A DNA stretch of 64,000 nucleotides from Chlamydomonas reinhardtii (taxonomy: Eukaryota > Chlorophyta > Chlorophyceae > Chlamydomonadales > Chlamydomonadaceae), in NCBI RefSeq assembly GCF_000002595.2, contig NC_057015.1, forward strand, positions 7,541,847 through 7,605,846, in the 5' to 3' direction. Below the pieces are notes generated by a model that saw only the letters and a list, made by a program, of their open reading frames with translations, did no database searches and had not been told where the DNA came from. A program made the translations under genes and the position numbers. Shown piece by piece: positions 1 through 11,491 of the stretch; within the stretch, counting starts at the first letter, position 1, and the number at the start of each line of letters is the position of its first letter.

Positions 1-3000
1 CGGCCGCAGCGCCGGCACCGTTGAGTACGGCTGCGGCGCTGTCATTGCGGATGACCACGTGTCGTTCGTACAGGCACTTTTGGTGGAAGATGGAGGCGGG
101 CGTGCACTGCAGCCCGCTGCCAGCCCTGTTTGGTGATGCCGGGATGGTAGGGGGCAACAAAACAACTACGGTCGAAAGCAGCCTCACAGCTGCACGCTAC
201 CTAGCCTCAAACAAATTGCGTTGCACGAGTTCATGCTTTGCACGAGTTGATACCCAGTGATGCCCGACCCACCTGCCGTCCTTGGTTCCGAAGCTGGCCC
301 CGTGCGCCAAGAACTTGAGGTTCACGTTGAGCGGCAGTGAGCGCCGCGAGCCCGGGTTGGGGCTGACCCAGGGTCCGCTGTCGGCGCAGGGGACGGACGG
401 CCACACCACCCGGCGGCCCGTCAGCAGCGCCACCTGCGGGTGTGAGCGTGTGTGTGTGTAAGTGTGTGTGTGTGTGTGTGTGTGTGCGTGTGTGTGTGTG
501 TATGTGTGTGTGTGGTTGTGTGTGCGTGGTGAGCGTGTGATTGCGATTGTGTGTTTGTGCGTGTGTATGTTACACGGGAAACGGCGCGCGCGTTTGCGCG
601 TACATGCATGTATCTGAAACGGGACAGCGCGACCACAGGCGCACTTGCTTGGCGTACGTGCAAATGCAGCGCGCGCTCCCGCCGTACCACACCGGGAGCC
701 CAACACGTAAGCCCGGCACATCCCGCTGTCGCCAGCCCGCGCCCCTGCGCAGCACACGCGCGCGGCCGCTGCCCCAAACGCCCCCTCCCCTGTCCCACTC
801 ACATCCGCACGTGCGCCACACGCTCACCGAGTGCCGCACCCCTCCGGCCCCTCGCCCGCTCCCTCACCCAAGCCCTCTCCCCAGCCCTCATCCCCCTCCC
901 CCGCCTCCGCCTCCGGCCCCGCCTCCACCTCCGTCTCCACCTGCCCACCTGCACCAGTCCTCTCGCGGTGTTGGTCCAGGCGGTGTGGCTGTCGCAGGCG
1001 GTGTCTACCTCGGGCAGCAGCGCCACCACACGCGGGGCCTCGGAGGGGTCGGGCGAGCCCAGGAAGGGAAAGGGGCCGCCGCCCGCCAGAGCCGCAAGCT
1101 CCCAGTCGTACTCGCCTGGCGGGCGGGACGGGTTACGGTTACGCACATGGCTTAGGCAGACGCGAGGCGAAGAAGAGAGGAAACAGCAAGGCGCAGTGTC
1201 CCTAGCTGCGTGTTTCACAAGCAGCAAGCAGCATTGCGATGGTAATGGGTGTGGGCATGGGTGTGATTGCCGATCGTAGCGTAAGCGAGTTGAGGGAAAA
1301 GCACTGACCCGGTGGGGTCCGTTACTCCCCACCATTAGGCTTGGGTACATGAGTGCTGATCGCACAGAATCACACCCGTCAACAGTGAGCGTGGGCGCCG
1401 GTCCAGCAACACTCAGCGCTCACCGTACTGCATGCGCACTGCGTCCTTGCCCACGCTTGTGGGTCCAGGCGCCCGGACCAGGTGCGCAAACACCTGCAAG
1501 CACATGTGCACGTGCGCACGTGCCGCGATGATGGTACGACGCGTAGGGAGTTTGGGCGTGTGGCAACGTTGCGATCGCGAGCACACAGACAGGGACCCCC
1601 GCGTCTGCGCAGTCGCCATGACCGAATACCGTGTGCGGCACCCCTTCACCCCCTACACCCCCTCACCCGCCACCACAGCCGCATCCAGCACTCCGAGCGC
1701 CTTCGGCACCCCGACACACACGTGCCCGCCCCTCCCCTCCCTTCTCCTCGCCTCCCACGCTACGCACCTGTCGCTGCTTGCCGCTGGTGAGCAGCGGGTC
1801 CCACAGCCCCAGCGCCCCCCGCTGCGGCCAGCCGCCAATGAGCCAGTCCGCCGCATAAGCCAACCGCTCCATCGCCCGCCGCTCATGCGGCAACGACACC
1901 GCCCCCTCCGCCGCCTCCGACTGCAGCAGCTGCCGCCTCTGCCTCTGCCCCCACCCGGCCTCGTCGGCGCTGTCAACTTCCTCCTCTCCCTCCTCCTCCG
2001 CAAACGCTCCCCTCCGCAGCCCCTCCTCTTGCCCCTCCCACTCCTCGTCGCTCTGCAGCTGCTCCTGCTCCTGCAGCAGCAGCACCCTCCGCCGCTGCTG
2101 CCGCCGACGTTTCAACTCCAGGTGTTTGGAATCCGCCGCCAGCTGCTTCTGAAAGGCGTCGGCACTGAAGCCGTTCTTGAGGCCCGGCAGGCTGTAGCCG
2201 GGCTCCGTCGGCAGTAGCGGGGTGGCGGCGCGGGGGATGGAGATGTTCACCCACGTGGTGGTGTACGAGCGCGCCGCCACCAGCGCCACGTGCGCCTGCT
2301 CCTCCACCTGCGTGACCTCGTGCTGGAGGGCGGGGGTGGGGGTGGGGTGCGGGCGATGTGTGCGTGACGTGGGGGAGGTGCGGGGAGCAGGGTTTGAAGG
2401 CGTCACGGCGGGAAGGAGGGCCTCATTCAATGGCGCCGCTGATTTGCGGGTGCCCGCTGCCCAGACAACGCGCCTCATCGGCTAGCCCGTCACCACCATC
2501 CCAAATCTGACACATTCCACACACGCGACTACGCTAGCTCCTGTAGACTCTTCAATTACCACCACTCAAAAGCTCCACTCACATCACCATATTATACATC
2601 ACTCACCATCATTAAATCAGTGGGGCCAGCCTTGTCGCCAAGCCCCATCGCTGTCCGGTGTTTGTCCGCCCAGCTGTTGCCCGACAATTCATCCGAGGAG
2701 GCGCCGCCGCCGCCGCGGCGTGCGGCCAGGCCGGCCAGTGCGCCCATGGCGCCACCCTTGGCGCCGCCACTAGGGCGGGTGTTGGGCCGCGCGCAATACA
2801 GCAACACCAGCTTGCCTGTGTGCACGTGTGTGTGCGTGTGTGTGTATGCGCGCGTGTGTGTGAGTGTGTGTGTGTGTGGGTCGCGCTACGGGTACATGGG
2901 GGGGGGTGTCTTGAAACGCCGGTGGTATGATGCCTCTGCGCCTCCTGTCCACACAGCCGCCCAGCCGCCCGCTGCTCCCCAGCCTCGGCCAGCCACCATC

Positions 3001-4954
3001 ACCTCCCCCGCCTCCCCCACCTCCCTCCCGCCTCCCCCACCTCCCGCCGCTCACCCGTCATGCCGGTGAGCACCACGTCCCCAAACAGGAACTGGTCCCA
3101 GCAGCCGCGGCTGTCGGCCTGGTGCGGCATCAGCCGCGCGCCGCCGCCGCCGCCGCCACCTCCTCCTGCACCGCCGCCGCTGCCGCCACCTGCTACAGCC
3201 GCCGTTGCCGAGCCCGCCGCCGCCGCTGCTGCCGCCGCCGCCGCCATGTGCGGCATGGACACGTTGTGCTCCACCCACCTCAGGTTGCGGTCAACCACCT
3301 CGGCCAGCAGCCAAGAGATGGGGCCGTGGCGGGAGGCGTTCTGTGGGGCGACAGGACGAGGTGGGTAAGCAAGGAGGTAAGGACGGCGCACGGTGTGGGC
3401 AGAGAGGGCGGGACACGCGCTGCGTTGCCCTGTGCCCTCATCGCTGCTGCCGTCGTCTGCACACAGGGCCCCTCTTCTCTCTTCCCTCATTGCAGCCCCG
3501 GGAAACAACCTCTCAGCTCAGCCCTCCCCACTCCCAGACCCCAACCTCACCGCCACAGGTCATGAGCTCCCAGCCCGCCCCTTCACACCTCCCGCTCCCC
3601 GCTCCCCACTCCCTGCTCCCCTCTCGCGCCTCCACTCCCCCCTCCGCGCCTCCTCTCCCTGCTCCCCCCTCCGCGTCCCCACTCCGTGCTCCCCCCTCGC
3701 GCCTCCACTCCCCCCTCGCGCCTCCACTCCCCGATCCCCGCTCACCTGCACATACATGACGCCCGTGTTCACCACGCCGCCGCCACGCACGCTCTTCCCC
3801 ACCACCATGTGCATGTCGCCGTACGGCGGGGCCTTGAGGTGCGGGTAGGGGTCCCGCAGCACCACCACGTCCGTGTCGAGGCTCAGCACGTTATAACCCA
3901 ACCGTACGGCACGTGCCATGAGCATGACACGCTTCATCATCAGCCGCCGGTGCCCCGTGAAACCCGCGGGGAAGGGCTGCGCGTACCAGGCGCACGCCAG
4001 CGCGTCGCTCGCGCCGGCGGCGGCCGGCGGCGGCGCCGCGAACGGCGCCCGCGAGCCGTCTTCCAGCGCCGCCGCTTCCACCATCCGCAGCAGCAGGGCA
4101 GAGTTATTGAGCGGCGGCAGCAGCCCCGTAGCGGCGGCGGTTGACGAGCCTGCAGCTGCGGCCAGGCCGCGCCGCCACCGCCGCCGCGCCGCCGCCGCGG
4201 CAGTTCGGGTCCATGGGTCATCTGCATCCGCCGCCGCAGCCGCTCCTCCCCCTTTTCCTCCTGCCCCGTCTTCCCCGTCCTTGGCGGCATACTCACTATC
4301 CATACCACTGCTACTGCCGCCACCGTTTCCTCCGCTGCTACTGCCGCCGCCGCCGCCGCCGCCGCCGCGGGCGGCCCGCAGCGCCTCCCGGTCTGCGCGC
4401 AGCCGCTCCGCGGCGGCGCACACCGCGTGCCCCGACGTCAGCCATAGCGTGTGCGCGAAGCCCAGCTGTAGCAGGTTGTCGGCAAGCTGTAGCGCCGAGC
4501 GCGGCCGCGTGTCGGTGATCAGGATCACCTCGCGCTGGACGCTGCGCGCCTGCAGCGCCAGCGCCAGCGCGGGCGCGGGCGCGACATCACCTGTGAATGG
4601 CCGCACCTGCCCCACGCTAACGTAGCGCGAGTGCGGGGTGGGCTTGCGGCCGCTGGCCTTGCCCCGCTTTGCAGCTTGGAGTGAGCGGCTTGCGCCGCTG
4701 CCAGGGTTGCTGGGGTCCAGGTTGCCCGAGGCGGCGGCTTGCGTTCTGACGCGTATGTTGTCTGTATGGGGACCTGGGAGCAGGCTTGTGCCTGCGGATA
4801 CCCCGCTAGCAAGGGTTAAGAGGGCTAGCAGTGCCAGCGTAAGCGGGCTTGCTGGGGAGCGACTGCTCAGGCGTGGTGCGCGGCGTGGCCCGCTGGCACC
4901 GGTCGCCGCTGCTGCAGCTTTTGAGCGCGCACACGCCAGGAGCTCCATTCGCAT
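1..4954 (-). CDS. GT77-like nucleotide-diphospho-sugar transferase, 3' end beyond the left edge
   Basis: Probable Golgi type II glycosyltransferase. Exons seen: 4954-3746, 3340-3055, 2815-2607, 2322-1768, 1115-949, 433-273 and 125 to beyond base 1. The first ATG after upstream stops is at 4954. A hydrophobic signal-anchor (about residues 33-52, LALLALLTLASG) follows a basic N-terminus. The catalytic core has the metal-binding DxD in LSLDTDVVVLRDP (about residue 360) and then GGVVNTGVMYV, the usual pattern of the Nucleotid_trans fold. A late segment, TGRRVVWPSVPC, resembles the 'GR-hydrophobic-P...C' stretch of plant RRA/XEG113 arabinosyltransferases. Ala/Gly runs interrupt the protein, including a long poly-Ala in exon 2. 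The junction of exons 4 and 5 does not hold phase with the plain donor at 1767, so an alternative donor or a missed small exon is likely. The enzyme class is well supported; the GT77 family and its substrate (arabinosylation of hydroxyproline-rich proteins) are inference. Confidence 0.72.
441..540. repeat. TG microsatellite in a glycosyltransferase intron
   Basis: About 100 bases of near-pure TG with a few interruptions, inside the intron between the exons ending at 949 and starting at 433. Minus-strand reading gives His/Thr-rich spurious ORFs. Confidence 0.9.
2816..2880. repeat. TG microsatellite in a glycosyltransferase intron
   Basis: Interrupted TG run that abuts the acceptor of the exon starting at 2815 on the minus strand, so it forms the polypyrimidine/CA side of that acceptor. 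Confidence 0.85.
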
Positions 4955-5451
4955 CTCCGCACGCCGCAAAGCAGCGTCCCGCCAGCGAGGATGCGCCAAC
5001 CGATGTGTCAATTACACTCACACGACAGGCATAGCTAACGCAGATGAGTATAATCCATATCACATATCACTGTCATAAATATGCTGGCCAAGGGCTTGTG
5101 GGTCTCTCAGCGCGAACAGGGCGACTTCAGACCTGTTTTTGTAACTTCGCTAGTTAGTATCATTCAAATGATGATTTCCACCTAGACCGCTACACATACA
5201 GCGTGCGCATTAGAATAGTTGTTATAGTCGCAGGGCGACGCGAGGAGTGGAAGGCTGACCGACCTGGCGATGGAGATGCAATTTGCCTTGCAAGTTTGTG
5301 CGCAAACCACGTATACAATTAAACTATCTAATTGATATTTCAGCAGAACTTGAGCCAACCTAACGTTCTTTCCCGCGCAAGTCGGAAAACCGCTGTCTTG
5401 CCTCCCGATGCCGGAATTAGCTAAACTGTCGATGTAGTGTGCAGCCCGCAG
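4955..5451. promoter_or_regulatory. Divergent promoter region
   Basis: About 500 bases separate the start codons of the minus-strand glycosyltransferase and the plus-strand AP2 gene. The stretch is clearly less GC-rich from about 5040 to 5430 and has no coding-like frame. It should hold both promoters and 5' UTRs. I see no operator or TATA box that I would defend. Confidence 0.5.
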
Positions 5452-8168
5452 ATGCGATACGTAGGTAGCTATAGGCCCAGGTTGGGAGCGGGCTCGAAAA
5501 CCCAGCACACGTTCGCGCTGGAGTCGCTCTTGACAGCGCCCGGGACTGGTGCCTACGGCGACAACGACGATGCCGACGACGTGGAGGACGCTGGCGAGCG
5601 AAGCCCTGGGGCGATCGGGTTGCTTGCCAGCCCCGGCACCCGGCGCAAGCAGGCCCGGCCTCACCGAAACGTTGTTCCCGCCGCTGCGCTGCCTGTGGGT
5701 GGGGCTGCTGCCGCCGCGAAGCCGCGACTCGGCCGTCTGTCCCGCACCAGACTGACAGCAACAGCCGAAGCCGCAGCCGCGAACCCCGTCGCCCGACGCG
5801 ACGATGAGTCGGGCACCTCAGGTGAGCTGGCGGACGAGGATTACGAGGAGGACGCGGAAAAGCTGAGTACCCGTAGCCCAGACCCCGACGACGATGGTGG
5901 AGACGGCGACGGCTGCGGCGCCCGCGGGGGACACAGCCGTGCCGCCGCCGGCACGGAGGCTGCGCGCACCGGCGCAGGCGCAGGCACGGGTGCGAGACGG
6001 CGCACGGCAGCTGGTGGCGCGGCGCGGACCCAATCTGAGAGCGACCATGATGACCAGGAGGAGCTGGAGGACGAACCAGGAGAGCAGGACGAAGCGCAGG
6101 ACGAAGAGCTGGACCATGAACCAGCAGAGCAGGACGAAGAGCTGGACGAAGGGCACCAGCACCACAGGGGGCTACAGCAACAGCAGCGGCGGCGACAGGA
6201 AGGCGAGGGCACCGAGGCACACATGGCTGAGGATGATGATGATGAGGAGGAGGAGGAGGAGGAGGAGGAGGAGGCGGAGGAGGAGGAGGACTTGTGGGCG
6301 GACGTGCCGCCGGCGCGGCTGCTGGGCGTCAAGGCGGTGCTGGAGGGACCGCACGCGGGCAAGTACGCGGCACGGTTGAAGGTGTCTGCGCCGGGCCGGG
6401 CCGCGCTGGGTGAGATGGGGCTGCGTGGGCTGCTGTGCGGGCTGTGGGCTGTGGGCTGTGGGCTGTGGGCTGTGGGCTGTGGGCTGTGGGCTGTGGGCTG
6501 TGGGCTGTGGGCTTTGGGCTGCTGCCGCAGGGCCAGGCCGCCAGGGCCGGGGAGGCTGGGAGCAGGGAGAGAGCAGAGGGCAGGCGGGTGGTTGGGTGAG
6601 TACTCATCAGCAGCTGAGGAAGGGGGCAGGGGGCGGGTTGGAGAGGCAGGGAGTCGAACGGGGCCCGGTGTCGAAACCCTTGCTTCCATATCGAACCCCT
6701 CCCCCCCCCCGCGCCCCCTCCTCCCGCATCCCTCCCGCATCCCTCCCGCACGCGCTCCAGCCTCCCGCCTCAAGGTGGCCCGCTACTACGCCACTGCCGG
6801 CGAGGCGGCCCGGCAGCGCGACCTGGCGCACCTGGTGCTGCACCGCGTGGGCAGCGGCGGCACACACACCAATTACCCGCCCAGTGCCTACTGCCGAGAC
6901 GACATGCTGCGCATGGTACGGTGGCGGGCGGGCGGGCGGGCGGGGGGGCTATATTGTTAGTACCAGTCCAAGCTAATGGGGGATGGTAGTTCGATTCAAT
7001 CGCAACGAAGCACAGGCCCGGAATCGGGGACCGCCGAGGACAGTGAGCGGGCAGACTATGTCAGTCAGAAGTCAACCTAGACCGGGGAGCCAGGAGTGTG
7101 GGCGAGGGGGCTCTTGGTCGCAGAGCTGTTCTAGGTGGCCAGGTGGACCCAGCGAGCTGTTCTAGGTGGCCAGGTGGACCCAGCGGGCGTGTGAACGGCT
7201 TGTCATCGGCTGGGCTCGCCCTCACTAGCTGACTTGCGCAACCGCTGCCTCGCTGCCTCGCTCAGGCACGACATCTGGCGGCGCGGCGAGTGGTGCCCAT
7301 GGACAGCGCCCAGCTGCTGCAGCAGGCGGCGGCCAACGTGGCACACCGCGGCGTGGGGTCGCGCGGAGCCGGGGGGCTGAGCGCCCAGGGCCAGGACCAG
7401 GGCCAGGGCCAGGACCCGACATGCAGCGGTGTCGCGGCCGCGGCCGGCGACGGGCAGGGAGCGGGCGGGCGGGTCACGTCGGGAACTGCCACTCCGGCAT
7501 CCCCGACCACCGAAAGTGGCAGAGCGGCAGCGGCAGCGGCACCGGCAGCGTCAGGTGGGGATGTGCGCAGAGGGGGAGGCGCTGCCGCTAGCGCTGCCGC
7601 CGCGGCTGCCGCCACAGCCCCTGCTCGCCGGCTGTCGGATGCCCAGGTCCGCGCAGCCAGCCTGGCAGCCAACCGTGCCGCCGAGGCCAGCAGGTCGGCT
7701 GCCGCCGCCGCCACCGCCTCCGGCGCCGGCGCCGGCGCCGGCGCCGCTAGGACCGACCCAACCCCGCCCTCAGGGCCGCGGCCGTGGCCGGGCCTGGAGC
7801 CTCCGGACGTGGCGCGGCTGCAGGAGCTGCCGCGGCGGCTGCGCGTGGTGTCTGCGACGTTCCTGCACGGCCTCAGCAGCCGCAGCGAGGGCATGGTGGT
7901 GTTCAACGTGCCAGGGTACTCAATGGCGCCGCCGCCTGCGGCGCAGGCAGCGGCTGCGGCGGGAGCTCGGGGCGCCGGCGCAGCCAAGCGTGCAGCGCGC
8001 GGACGAGGAGGGAGAGGCGGCGTCGGCAGGGGGACGCGTCGCGGCGCCGGCGCTGGCCGGGGCGGGGGTGCGGGCCAGGGAGCGGTCTCGGCGGAGCCGC
8101 TGCCGCTCATGTGGTTGTCCGACCTGTTGCCGCAGCTGGAGCCGTTTGTGCCGCCGCGGCGGGGGGAG

Positions 8169-8206
<38 letters not shown>

Positions 8207-10307
8207 GGCGGCTAACGCCAGTGGCGCCGCCGGCGCCGGCAGCAGCCGCAAGCGACGGCGGGTGCAGGAGCAGGCGCCTCCGCAGCCGCCGATGTCGCCG
8301 GCTGCAGGTGCAGGGGCCTCGCCAATGTCGGGCCGCGTCTGTGCCATCAAGCACCCGTGTGAGGGCGTCTTCCACCGCGGCGGCGACCGGCGCGGCGCTG
8401 CCGCCGCGGTCTTGCCGGGGCCGGGGGTTGGGGCGAGTGGCGGCGCGGAAGCGGCGCGCAAGCGCGGCAGGCGTGATGCGGAGGCACGTAGGGAGGATGA
8501 TGGGTGCAGTGCCGATGCTGAGGATGCTGCTCAGGCGGTGTTTGCATCGCGAGCGGGGCGCAGTGACCAGCTCACGGGTGAAGACAGGGGTGGGGAGGCC
8601 GCTGCGGTCAAGCAGCGGCGGCGAAAGCGGCGGCTGTTGTTCGCGGGCGGTGAAGCAGGCGACGCAGGGGCGGGGGCAGCGGCGGCGCCAGCGGCCGTGG
8701 CGGCGGCGCCCTCGGCGGCTCCGGCAGCCGCGCGGCGGCACTGCCAACAGCAGCTGGTGCAGCGGGAACAACAGCAGGCGCACATGCAGGTTGGGCAGCC
8801 CTGCCTGAAGCTGCTGGCGAAGGCAAATCGAAGGCCGGTGCCGCCGGCCCTTGCCGCAACGGCGGAGCCGGCAGCTACTCCATTGCCGCCGCGGCCGCGC
8901 CCTCGGCCGCGGCTAGAGGGCTCATCAGGGCGGCTGCTTCGTGTGGTCATTGAGCCCTGTGACCGGGTGCGCCTGCGGCTGCTGGCACAGCCCGCCGCCA
9001 CTGTCGCGTGTGCTGCAGCCGCAGCAGCCGCGACCTCCGCAGCGGCCGAGGGTGCTGGATATGCTGCTGGTGCTGCGGCGCCACTGCCCCGGCCTGAGAT
9101 GGAGGGTGCTGCGGGGCAAGGGGCGGCAGCGGTGGGCGCACAGGCGGGCAGTGGCTGCAGCAGCAGCGGCAGCAGCAGTAGCAGAAGCAGCGGCGGCGGC
9201 GGCAATGGCGGTGGTGGAAGCGGCAGCGGTGACGCTGCGGGCGGCTGCTTCGTGAGCCTGCTGCTCACCTATGGACCGGGCGTGTGGCTGCGGGTGCGGC
9301 CCGTCGACTGCGCCGCCGCCAAACTGCTTCCGTCCGCAGCTGCCGCCCGCACCTCCGCGGTCATGGCTATGGTCCCTGGCTCCGCGGAGCGGCTGCGGCA
9401 GGCGGTGGCGGCTGCGGCCGTCGCCGCTGCGTCAAGCCCACGCGGTATCGGCAGTTGCGGAGTCGACGGCGCAACTGGCGGGGGTTGTGTGCGGCTGCAG
9501 CTGGGTCCGGGGCCGTGCGGCAGTGACAACCATGATGCGCACATGGCGGGTGCTGACGGCGGCGACGGCGGACAGCTGAGCCCCAGTCTCGGCGGCAGCC
9601 TACACGGCACCGCCGCAGACGGTGCCGGCGGAAGCCCTGCCTCTAAGGGGCTCGGGGGCCGCGGCGGCGGGGTGCGGGGCCAGCCGGGTACGGCAATAGC
9701 AGCAGCAACGACGGGTAGGGCGGAGCCCGATCGTGCTGCGGCGGCAGCAGCAGGGGCCGCCAACGGCGGTGGCAGCGGTGGTGGCGGCGACGGCGGCGGC
9801 AGCGGCCAGGCCGCCCGCCAGGCGGCGGCTGAGGAGGTGCTGTGGCGGCTGCATGCGGCAGACCCGGGGATCTTTTTCAAGGTGCGTGGGCGGGTGGCCC
9901 CTTGACTGGCTCCCTATCTGGTGCTGTGTTCTGGTGTGCCCCTGCAGCAGTGGTGCGCCCGATGCAGCTACAATGTCAACATGTGTATTAGTATGTCAGC
10001 TTTCCGTCGCTGCGGATATGGGGCGTATTCGAGCATGCGTGGCATGTGGCGGCTCCTGGTCTCGAGAGAGCAGTGGCGTGCATGGCGGCTTTCTGTGTGG
10101 CGCGTCACGTACACACATGCACGCACACGCAATCACACGTGCATGTTTGCCACCCGAGGTGTCGACCCTTTCCCCCCATTGTGCCTTATTAACATACGCA
10201 CTCAGGCCGTCAAGGCAGTGGCGACTGAGGCGTCGAAGAGGGCGCATGCATTGGCGCGGCTAGCGGCGGAGGCGGAGGCGGCCGCAGGGGCGCTGTGTCT
10301 CGAGTGA
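5452..10307 (+). CDS. AP2-domain protein with long low-complexity C-terminus
   Basis: Putative nuclear transcription factor of about 1276 residues. Exons 5452-6409, 6761-6915, 7266-9881 and 10206-10307 join in phase and end in TGA. The AP2/ERF-like domain spans about residues 291-365 and is split by intron 1. The first half is LLGVKAVLEGPHAGKYAARL; the second half has ARYYATAGEAARQRDLA and ends THTNYPPSAY, the 'E-A-A-x-x-x-D-x-A ... TN(F/Y)P-S-Y' signature of AP2 domains. An acidic Asp/Glu tract (about residues 255-285) precedes it. The remaining roughly 900 residues are Ala/Gly/Ser-rich with basic patches such as RKRRRVQ and KQRRRKRRL, plausible nuclear localisation signals. The start is the first ATG after in-frame upstream stops. 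The DNA-binding role follows from the family; targets are unknown. The usual YRGVR start of the domain is diverged to LLGVK, so binding specificity may differ. Confidence 0.72.
6238..6290 (+). repeat. GAG trinucleotide tract coding poly-Glu
   Basis: GATGATGAT followed by about 15 GAG/GCG codons gives the acidic tract just before the AP2 domain. It is purine-only on the plus strand, so it is a slippage-prone site within coding sequence. Confidence 0.85.
6438..6522. repeat. 7-bp tandem repeat (GTGGGCT)n in AP2-gene intron 1
   Basis: About eleven to twelve head-to-tail copies of GTGGGCT right after the intron 1 donor. It lies fully in the intron that splits the AP2 domain. Confidence 0.9.
7124..7185. 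repeat. Perfect 31-bp direct duplication in AP2-gene intron 2
   Basis: Two adjacent identical 31-bp units, each starting AGCTGTTCTAGG and ending GACCCAGCG, lie about 80 bases upstream of the exon 3 acceptor. The perfect identity suggests a recent event. Confidence 0.9.
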
Positions 10308-10436
10308 CCCAGCGACCGCAGTGGTGGGTGCGGGCGAGTGGCTGTGGGTGGTGTGCTGTAGGGGGGCCGTGAGCAGGCAGGGCGCCCCCAGGGCAGTGAC
10401 CTGTCATGTCCTTTGTCAAGGAGACATGGGTCAATT

Positions 10437-10595
10437 GTATGTGTGTGTGTGTGTGTGTTGTGTGTGTGCGTGTGTGTGTGTGGCGTGTGTGGCGTGTGTG
10501 TGTGTGTGTGCGTGTGCGTGTTGTGTGTTGTGTGTGTGTGTGTGGGGGGGGGTGTGGGTGTGGGTGTGTGGGTGTGTGCGTTGTGCGGGTGAATG
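10437..10595. repeat. TG microsatellite in the AP2-gene 3' UTR
   Basis: About 160 bases of interrupted TG repeats with a G-rich core near 10545. It lies between the AP2-gene stop and its likely polyadenylation signal. Confidence 0.9.
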
Positions 10596-11147
10596 TGGCT
10601 GTGGGTGGTGTGCAGGGAAGACGCACCTTCGAATGGCTCCATGGTACCATGAACACAGGATGGCTGGGTCCGTGTGCACAGCTTGTTGCGTGCGGTCAGT
10701 CGGAAGCTCGAGCAAAGGGCAAGACGAAATGATACCCTGTACATACGGTAGCAGTGATCAGTAGTCAGGCGTAAAAGTGTTACAGTATCTACAGCTGGTA
10801 GTTGCGGGCTTGCGGCTCATTCAGAATTTGATGTTGTACACTCCTGCGTAAGCACGCTGTCATCTTGGGTTTGGGGCTGCTGCTGCAGACCCTCGGTAGC
10901 AGTCTAGGATGCGTGGTGGGCGTGGGCGGTGGTCGATGGACAAGGAAGGGCGACATCGGAGTCCCGTTTCCGCGAATGTGGAGTGTGGGAGGAAGTGAGG
11001 AACTCACGCAGAGCAGCAGTGTAGGGTGTGTGTGTGCGTGCGGCTGCGTGTCGCGTGTATTCGTACTCGTTCCCACGTACCAGTTCGTGTACGGCATGAC
11101 GACGTGCAGGCAAGAGCGTCTACCAGCTACAGCACTTGCGCCATGCC

Positions 11148-11152
11148 TGTAA
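11148..11152 (+). terminator. TGTAA polyadenylation signal, AP2 gene
   Basis: First TGTAA after the AP2-gene stop at 10307. TGTAA is the known volvocine poly(A) signal. The implied 3' UTR is about 850 bases, ordinary for this lineage. Confidence 0.5.
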
Positions 11153-11491
11153 GCTGTTGAGGTGTGGCGGTGTGCATTCCATCGTGAGTCGCAAGTCGGC
11201 ACTCATCATCGGCTCCCATTGAGCTGAGGAGTCGGGTCGTCTGTCGACGACGTCGACCATGTGAGACCCACCCGCACCGCAACGTACGGCACCTCACCCG
11301 AAAGTCCCTTGCGCTACCTGGCATGCATCCACCCTGACTGCCTAGTGTCAGCAATTTTACTTTTATTGTGAACCGTGTTCTTGTAGTCTTCTTTCCTTGC
11401 TTGGAGCAAAGCCAGGTCGCAGAACTCAGGCTCCCTCGAAACTCATGCGCATGCAATAGCTTATCCATTATAAGAACCAGCAGGCCTAGAC

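Larger units (their letters stand above)
10308..11491. other. AP2-gene 3' UTR and villin promoter region
   Basis: Gene-free stretch between two plus-strand genes. It holds the TG array at 10437-10595, a TGTAA signal at 11148 and, after about 11160, the probable villin promoter and 5' UTR. Overlapping Cys/Val-rich ORFs here are translations of the TG array. Confidence 0.55.

Noticed and set aside
6438-6522. GTGGGCT array considered as interstitial telomeric repeat
   Set aside because: The algal telomere unit in this lineage is TTTTAGGG; the 7-bp unit does not match and lies inside an intron.
7262-8461. 399-codon minus-strand Ala/Pro ORF opposite the AP2 gene
   Set aside because: It is a GC-rich shadow of the large AP2-gene exon; it has no start context or splice support.
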